From the NCBI RefSeq assembly GCF_027409185.1, contig NC_084472.1:89606427-89670426 (forward strand): DNA of 64,000 nucleotides, read 5' to 3'. Shown piece after piece: positions 37,801 through 46,800 of the stretch (the stretch's first letter is position 1; each line of letters begins with the position of its first letter). The notes under the pieces were generated by a model. The model did not search any database. It was not told the DNA's origin and saw nothing but the letters and a program-made list of their open reading frames with translations. This DNA comes from Cynocephalus volans (lineage: Eukaryota > Chordata > Mammalia > Dermoptera > Cynocephalidae). A program made the translations under genes and the position numbers.

Positions 37801-40800
37801 ATTATCACCCACCTTGTACTAGAGAACATCTCTTTTGTGATAATTAGGAAATTTGTAAATTAAAGGGATCTCTCAAAATCACCTAAAATTCTATGCTCAT
37901 AAAATCTTTCCCTCATTTGTTTAATGTCAAAACCAAACTACTTTCACAGGCATGTTTCCTAGGATAATCAGGTGTGAATTATGTCAATTATTGTAAGTAA
38001 TGTCAATTATTGAAAAATTAAGTTTTATGTCCTAGTTCTCTTGAGGAAAAACCTAAGTTGGCTGAAAGCTGTACCTTTATTAGCTTCTATCTTAAAGGGT
38101 TTCTCAACAGTCCCACTAACCATGAATAAACAATTGCTTGAAATATAACTGTACCTTCTTTTTGCTTCTTTTCCTTGAGAGATCGAAGGGATAGATGATC
38201 CACAATGTTTGGAGAATTCTTCTTCATCAGCATATATAGCAGTGCTGTGTAAAGGAGGATCTACAAAAGACAAAAAAAAGTGCAACTTTAAGGTCTGGCT
38301 GTTTGGACAGTATTTAAGTTTGTTTCTTACAAACGGAACACAAAACAATCTTGGTTTAAATGGCTAACAAAATCAAAATCAATTATGCAGGCCACTTCCC
38401 AAAGGTTTTTGATCTTGCATCTCAACAATAAAAAATGTAAACCATATCACCCATAAACACATGAATATTTATAAATGATGAACCTACTATATTATTGTAC
38501 TTACATGGAATTTTTTTTTGGCAGTTGTACAGGGATCTGAACTCTTGACCTTGGTGTTATCAGCACCACACTCTAAACAAGTAAGCTAACTGGCCAGCCT
38601 TGGAAATTTTTTAATGAATAAAAGAATAAATACAAGTAAGATGTCTAACATTTTCTTTCCTCACCCCTATGGAGTGCCATATACTCTACTTGGGAGACCA
38701 CTGCATTAATCATAAACTCTGTAGGCTTAGGGTGCTTTGCCCACTCCCGTGTCTCTATTACCTCACAAAGTGCCTAGCACACAGTGGGTACTCAATATTT
38801 GTCAATGAATGGCCCTCTGGAGAGAGAATCCAGTCCTCCCTCACCTCCCTTCCTCTGGATTGCTAGAGCCTTTAGATAGCATAAAAAGTTAACCTGAATG
38901 AAGAAGATGATAAAAGAGAAGGAGACCAAATGGCTTTGGTAGAAAGGTGTAGAAAAGAGATGCTAAGAGAAGGAGGATGCTCCTACCCTCTTGGGGAAGA
39001 GGGGAAACAGACCTCAGTACACTGGGTTAAGCTTATGGCACAGGTGGAGAACCTGAGGAAGGAAGACGGCCAGTAGCCACAGAGCTGAATGCTAAATTGC
39101 TGGGGAGAGGGAGGGAGTGGGCTATTAAGAGCCAAGCAACCATTTCTTCATGCTCAAATTTCAGCATGACAGTGCAAATTGAAACATTTTTTCAAATGAA
39201 CAGCCGTTTAAATAATGAACATATAAACTGCACAGTTTTATTTTATTTTAATTTTTTTTGGTGGCTGGCCAGTATGGGGATCCAAACCCATGACCTTTGT
39301 GTTATAAGGCCGCATTCTATCCAACTGGGCTAACCAGCCAACCCCAACTGCACAATTTTAAAGTTAGTAGTATACAATACTCTGTATTAGCCTTCACTAG
39401 GCAAAGAGATTTATTTATTCTACTACTGTGAATAAGAAAAAAAGGAGAAATCTATCAATCCTGAATCTCTATATGTAAACAGTCACACAAGCTGGATTCT
39501 TACAACTTAGCAACAAAAAGACAAACAACCTAATTTAAAAATGGGCAAAGGGTTTGAGTAGACACTTTTTCAGAGAACATATTACCATGGCCAATAAACA
39601 CACTGGAAAGATACTTAACATCATTAGTTATTAAAGAAAGGCAAATTGAAACCACGAGATACCACTTCGCACCCCTTACAATGACTACTATAAAACAAAA
39701 ACAAAAAACCTAGAAAATAATAAGTGTAGGGAAGGATGTGGAGAAATTGGGACCCTTGTGCATTGCTAGTGGGAATGTAAACTGGTACATCCACTTTGGA
39801 AATGGCGATTCCTGAAAAAATTAAACACAGAACTACCATACGATCCAGCAATCCCGCTGCTGGGTGTATACCCGAAAGAGGGGAAAGCAGGTTCTTGAAC
39901 AGATATTTGTACACCCATGTTCATAGCAGCGTTATTCACAATGGTCAAAAGGTGGAAGCAACCCAAGTGTCCACAACAGATGAATGGATAAAACAAAATG
40001 TGGTATATACCTACAATGGAGTATTATTCTGCTTTAAAGGAAATTCTGATGCATGCTATAACATGGATGAACCCTGAAAACATTATGCTGAGCAAAGTAA
40101 GCCTGTTACAAAAGGACAAATACTGTAAGATTCCTCTTAGATGAGATTTCTAAAGAAGTCATTCATAGAGACAGAAAGTAGAATGGTGGTTGCCAGGGGT
40201 TGGGCCTGGGGGGTAAATGGGGAGTTGTTGTTTAATGGGTATAGAGTTTCAGTGAGGAAAGATAAAGTTCCGGAGACGGCTGGTGATGATGGTTGCAAAA
40301 CAACATAAATGCATTTATCTGCCACATGACTGTGCACTTAAAAATGGTTAATATAAAAACCACAATGAGATACTGTTTCATACTCACTAGGATGGCTAGA
40401 ATCAAAAAGTTAGATAAAAACAAGTTTTGGCAAAGATGTGGAAAAACTAGAACCCTCACATTGCTGTGGAAATATAAAGTGGTATAACTGCTTTGCAAAA
40501 CCGTTCCTCAAAAAGTTAAAAATAGAATTACCATATGATTCAGCAATTCTACTTCTAAGTATATGACGGAGAAGTGAAAACATATGTGCACACAAAAGCC
40601 TGTACATGAATGTTCACAGCAGCACTATTCATAATGGCCAAAAAGTAGAAACAACTCAAATGTATGTCAACTGATGAATGGATGACAAGCTAGTATACCC
40701 AAACGATGAAATATTGTTGAGCTATAAAAATTGTTAGGAATGAAATAGATATATGATACAACACGGATAAGCCTTGAAAACACTACACGAAGTGAAAGAA

Positions 40801-43800
40801 GCCAGTCGACAAAGGACCACCCAGTATATGATTCCACTTACGTAAAATGTCCGGAAATGGCAAATACATAGACAGGAAGTAGGTTTATGATTGCCAGGGG
40901 CTCAAAAGAAGGGGGACTAGGGAGTGACTGCTGATGGGTCTGGGATTTCTTTTCAGGATGATAAAAATGTTCTGAATTAGATAATGGAAACAGTTGTATA
41001 ACTTTATGCGTATACTAAAAACCAAGGAATTATACAGTTGAAAAGAGTGAATTTTATGGTATGTGAATTACAACTCAATTTTGAAAATTATAGGATTTCT
41101 TTTATCTTTAGATAAGAAATTAAAACATTTTTATCAAATCACAATAAAATATATATTCTGGTGATGATTATTTCTCAGTCTTATTTTATCTTAAAACATA
41201 ATATTTTCTTTTATGAACAAAAAACTAGACTTAAAAATTTTAGAAACCAACTAAAAAATATGAGAGGGTATATATGTTTTCAAAATTCTCTTAAAACTTA
41301 TTCCAGCAAAAATATCAGATCACTATTGTTCTAGATGTTGATGCACTGGCACTTTCTGTATGATTTTAGGCCTCTGGAGTGGCCAGTGACACACAGCGAC
41401 AGAAGCAGTCCATTTGGAAAACTCATGTACTCCAAGTGAGCCAGGTACCAAACCTATTTACCTCATACGCCAAGGAACACAGATGAAGCTCTCTCACTGG
41501 CTCTCCTGAAGCATCCCCTGCCTCCATGAGTTTAAGAGAAGGGAAAATTATCTATACTTTTCGCCCCACTATATTAATGGCTCTACCAAATGGAGATATG
41601 AAGTGAGAAATATATTTTATCTTCCTCTTGTTACAGAGTACTATAGTTAACTGTCCACGTATGACTGGATTGTTAACAAATGCTACTAGTTCTACTTCAA
41701 TAATGCTCTTAGTTTCAATGTACCTAGAAGTGAAAAAAATTAATTCAAATTACCGAATACTCCCCAGAACATTATATTTATATGCAGACCTCTGATATCA
41801 CATTTGAAGATACTTCTTTATTTTTATTATATGTAGCCTAAATGTTGCTTTAAAGTCATGTTAGGATAAAGATTTAAAATACTAACCAAAGGTTTCAAAA
41901 AGTTCTTCATCTTCCTCATTTTCACCCAGTCTGCCAATGCTTGAGGTATCAGAATTATCAGGAAAATCAAACACATCAGTATGCTTGTGCTTTTGACCAG
42001 CTTTCTAAAAGTCAATAAAGTCAGTCACTGAATTGGCTCCAACAAACAAAGAACATTACAAAGCTGATTTATTTAGCAAGGATACTCTTGCTGTCACCGT
42101 TGACTAAAAAAGCAATCCTTAACACTTTTTCGGAGAAATAAACTCCTTTGATAATCTAAGGCAGAGATTGGCAAACTTTTTCTACAAAGTACCAGAGAGT
42201 AAATTATTTTAGGCTTTGCAGGCCATGAGGTTTCTGTTGCAACAAGGCAACTCAGCCACTGCAGTGTGAAAGCAGATAGTGACAATGCAGATAAAAATGA
42301 GCATGGCTGTGTTCCAACAAAACTTTACTTATGTACTGTGAAATTTGGATTTCATATAATTTTCACATGTCATAAGATACTCTTTATTTTATTTCAACCA
42401 TTTAAAAATGTAAAAACCATTCTTAGCTCAAAGGGCTGTACCAAAATAGGTAGCAGGCTAGATTTGGCCCACAAGCCATAGTTTGTCTACACCTCTGACT
42501 TAGGGAAAGCTACAGACCCTCTACCCAGACATATGCCAATATACCTGAAAGTTTATAAGGAGATTTGAGGGTACACAGGGGTAAAAATTCATGACTAAAG
42601 GGCAGAAACTAGGGATTATTGTTCAACACACTGATAAGCCCATGAAGTATGCTACCCCAAATCTTAATAAAAGAGCAAAACATATATGTAAAATGAAAAA
42701 AACTTCCATAGTAGCTCTGGAAAATGTAGAAGGGAAATATTAACAGATAAGAAAATAAGATAATCTTGGAAGTTATAAAGGAGATGGAAAAAAATTGGCG
42801 AAAAATACTTTACCACTCACAGACCCTCACTGAGAGAATCATTCATGGAGTGCTTGGGGGTAGAATACCAAAAATACTGACAAATCTCCCACCCTCTCTG
42901 AGGCAAAAGGGACCTCTACCACATGCAAGACAGCTGCCCTACAGAGGGAAAAGGACAGGAAAACTGAAGAAATCTATTTCAGGCACTCTGGACTTTCAGC
43001 TAAGGGAGGCTGGGAACAGGGCTAAATAGCTGAGAGAAAACCCTCCAAGGCAGATCAGGCTTTAGCTACCAAGGGCAGGGGGTAGGGTAGGAGAGCTGAG
43101 AGAAATCCATCCAAAGAACAAGTGAGCTAAGGCTGGGGAGGGAGTGGAGAACTGAGCAAAATCTTGTACAGGTATCTCAGGGTTTCACAGTGAGTAAAAG
43201 GGCCGACCTCTGGAGTGTGGGGCTTAGGGCTAAAGGGTAGAGAGAGACCACCTAGGGACAGAGAAACCCGGGGCAGAATAGAGAGCAAAAAGAATTCTCA
43301 ACTACCTGGAAACCTGAAAAGCTGGCACTATCATACACAGCTAATGTGAAATTCCAATGCCAACTAGACAAGTCATTAGAAAATAATTTGGAATCAACTA
43401 TCAAGACTGTTAAAATGTACCTCTCTTTAACATACATTTATTCTGACTCTATCCTAAAGAAAAGTAAAACTGTAACGTGGACTAATGGAATATCATGAAT
43501 TCGTAAACAATTGTTGAAAATTATAACACAGACAAATGCCTATAAGCAAAAAAAAAGCAAAATACAGAAAGCCATACAGTTTTTACATGATGTTAATTAT
43601 CCAAATAAAAATAAGACCAACCTAGGCACAGAAAAAAGAAAGGAGGTTCTAAAAAGTTAGAAAGGGTCATTTTCTCCATTATGATGGAAAAAGTGGGAGA
43701 AAAAGGAATACACTTTTTCTCTGCAATAAAACACTGAGCATACAAAGTGAAGTCTACAAAACTCTGAGATTCCCACACAATGTTATTTTGTATTGTCAAT

Positions 43801-46800
43801 TATGAGAAAATTATACTAAGATATAAAAAGATAACTTACATCTTTCACGGAATGTGTTCTTCCTAAAGCGTTCTTTGAATATCTTGCACTATTAAATAGT
43901 AAAAAAAAAAAAAAAAAAAAAAAAAAACCACACAAGGTTGAGTTAGAAAATATTTAAAATAACTGGGGAAAACATGTAACTTATGACCCTTTCCAAGCAT
44001 TTTCTTTCCAAATTATATTCGTCATTACTTGCACTAATAGTGTACATCCAGTGAAATTTAGGTTATAGCAAAATCCTTTTAGAAAATAGAAATCCACAAA
44101 TTTAATTACATTTTTATAGGTTAAATTATATCACCAGTGTATAAAATAACATTCATCTCTCCCTCAGGGACATGGAAAACTCCTAATCCTGCTGTTATCC
44201 TTTTCCCTGAGGTCCTAATCAATAAGCAATGATTGTCTGTCTCTGCAAAACTGAGCAAAGGGGAGGTACACTAACTTCCCGTGCCCGGCTCTTGTACATC
44301 CATTTTCTCACTTAACCCTAACAGGCCTGTAAGATAGAAGTGAATTCCATGTTATAAATGTACACTTACCTAAAGCAACACACAGCCAGGAAGGAGGGAA
44401 GCCTGAATCAAAATCTACATGAGCTGAAATCCAAAGCCTGCCCTCTTTCCACCCCTTTATACTCCCTCCATTGGGCATTAGGGTAAAAAGATAAAGTTGC
44501 ATAACTTTAAGGAGCTTAAAGTAAACCAATATAACAATACTAACTAGAATAAAAACCGACAATAACAGTGGCAGGAAAAATATATCATTAATAATAATAT
44601 TGTCAGTAACCAATGAATATGTATTGCATATCCTCCATGCACCAGGCACTGTACAAGGGAACTGGGGATACTCTGGTATTAATACTGCACATAATCCCTG
44701 CCTTTAAAATATGCCATGCAGATTACAGGAGTATTTTTCAAATACTCACTTGTAGATAGCAAAATCAGTTTAGTATCTCTGAACTAATACTTCTATGAAT
44801 CACTTTTTATTTGATATAACTTCAAACTTGCAAAAAAGTTGCAAAAACAGTACAAGGACCTTCTGTATACCCTTTACGCATGTTCACCAATTGTTTACAC
44901 TTTGTCTCATTTGCTTTCTGTGTATGGTAAACAGGAGTCACCGTGCACCCCTACCTAAGTACTTATGTATGGCTTTCCTAAGAAAGGGCATTATCTTGCA
45001 CAGTCATAGTACAATTTTTAAAATCAAGAAATTTAACACTGATATAATTATCTAGTCTACAGTCCGTACCCAAATTTCCTCAATTGCCCTATAATGTTCT
45101 TTCAGATTTCAACCCCAGCACTTAAAATAAAAGAAAATACAGGAGAATACAAAATATAAGATTGTACTGGATATAGAGTTCTCAAAAACCTTTTGTTATA
45201 TGTGTGTGTGCACATGTGTATACTAATTGTGATGTAAAACATCATTACTGTGAATCCCAGTTAAAAAACAACAAAAAAACTTGAAAAACTATTTCGAGCC
45301 ATGGTTCCCAAATTTCAGCCGGCATCAGAATCCTCAGCAGGGCTTGTTAAAACAGATTGCTTAGAACCACCCCCAGAGTGTGTGACTCAGTAAATCTGGG
45401 ATGGGATCGGAGATTTTCCATTTCTAACAAGTTCCCAGGCTTTATTTGATTCTCAAAACCTAAGAAGACAGAACAACTATTCGTTTTATGGTGCAGGACT
45501 ACGGCTAATCATAACTAATGCCAAAATGTTTCATTATTTTCGTTATTATTTTAGTTATACTAAGTTTCCATTTATATTGTCAGAGCTAGGGCTCAGACCG
45601 TTCAAACCCATTGTACAGACTGTGTCCCCAGACCTCTCACACGCAGGTCCATGCTAGGTAATTGGGAAATTCCGGGAGCCGATGGCAGAGGACAGAGGCT
45701 GTCCTCAGCTTCCTCAGCAGCAGTAGTTTACAGGCCCCGTAGCTTCAGGGGCACTAGCACCAGCAACAGCCTCCAGCGGCCCGTAGTGGCTGCCCCGTGC
45801 CCCACCCCACCCCCAGGCGGGACGCGCCCTGGATCAGAGCCACTCGTCCTTATACTTAAGTCCATAACTCAGGTCACCTGGATGCACATGTTCAATTACA
45901 CTAGACGATAACCAAGGAACACCTGAGCGCAAGTGCCTATTTACATCAAGTGCTCAGAAAGATTCTGAACATCTGAGGGGCCCTGACCATTTTCCTATAC
46001 TTTCCCAACATATGGCAATTTTATAGATTGTGATTGAGGGCTTCAGGAAAGTTGTGACTTAGGGCCGGCCCGTGGCTCACTTGGGAGAGTGTGGTGTTGA
46101 CAACACCAAGTCAAGGGTTAAGATCCCCTTACCGGTCATCTTTAAAAAAAAAAAAGAAAAGAAAAGTTGTGACTTATAGATGGTCACACAACCAAGTAAC
46201 AAATAAGACTAGAAGTCAAATGGAGTAAACTTGACCTAAACTTTCAGCTGTTTCATGCCTTATCTGTGCTAAAAAAAAAAAAAAAAAGTCAAGGCTCCTC
46301 TTTGCCTTAGGTGAAGCTTCTACAAGACGGAAAATTTTTGTTGTATGTGCACCAGTGCGTTTTGAGATTTCATGAGTCTCGAACCCCAAAATGTTGGGGA
46401 TGGGGAGAGACAACAAAAACCACTGGCCAATCAGATAAAATTTGACTCTTTTCAGCTGACATTCACGCTACTATATTCTTTTCTAATCCTCTTCTCCATT
46501 AGAAGAATCGTCACTTCCCCATTGGCCACAAAAGTGTCGTCTCGGCTTTCCCACCTCCCTGCTGTGCCCCGCTCCAGCCTTCCACCCTATCCCCGCACCC
46601 ACAAACGCCACTTTCCCCAGTCTTCCCAGGTCCAGCCCAGGCCTGGGGTGCACTCTGCAACAAATCCAAGGGGACTAGCATTTCAGAGCACAGTTCTGCA
46701 ACCTATTTTAAAATGCGTGCCCTTGCTGATAAAAGTAAATTGCTCGACCCACCCTGGATTTGTTTCAGTTTACGGTCTGTGGTTTGTATTACAAAACCGG

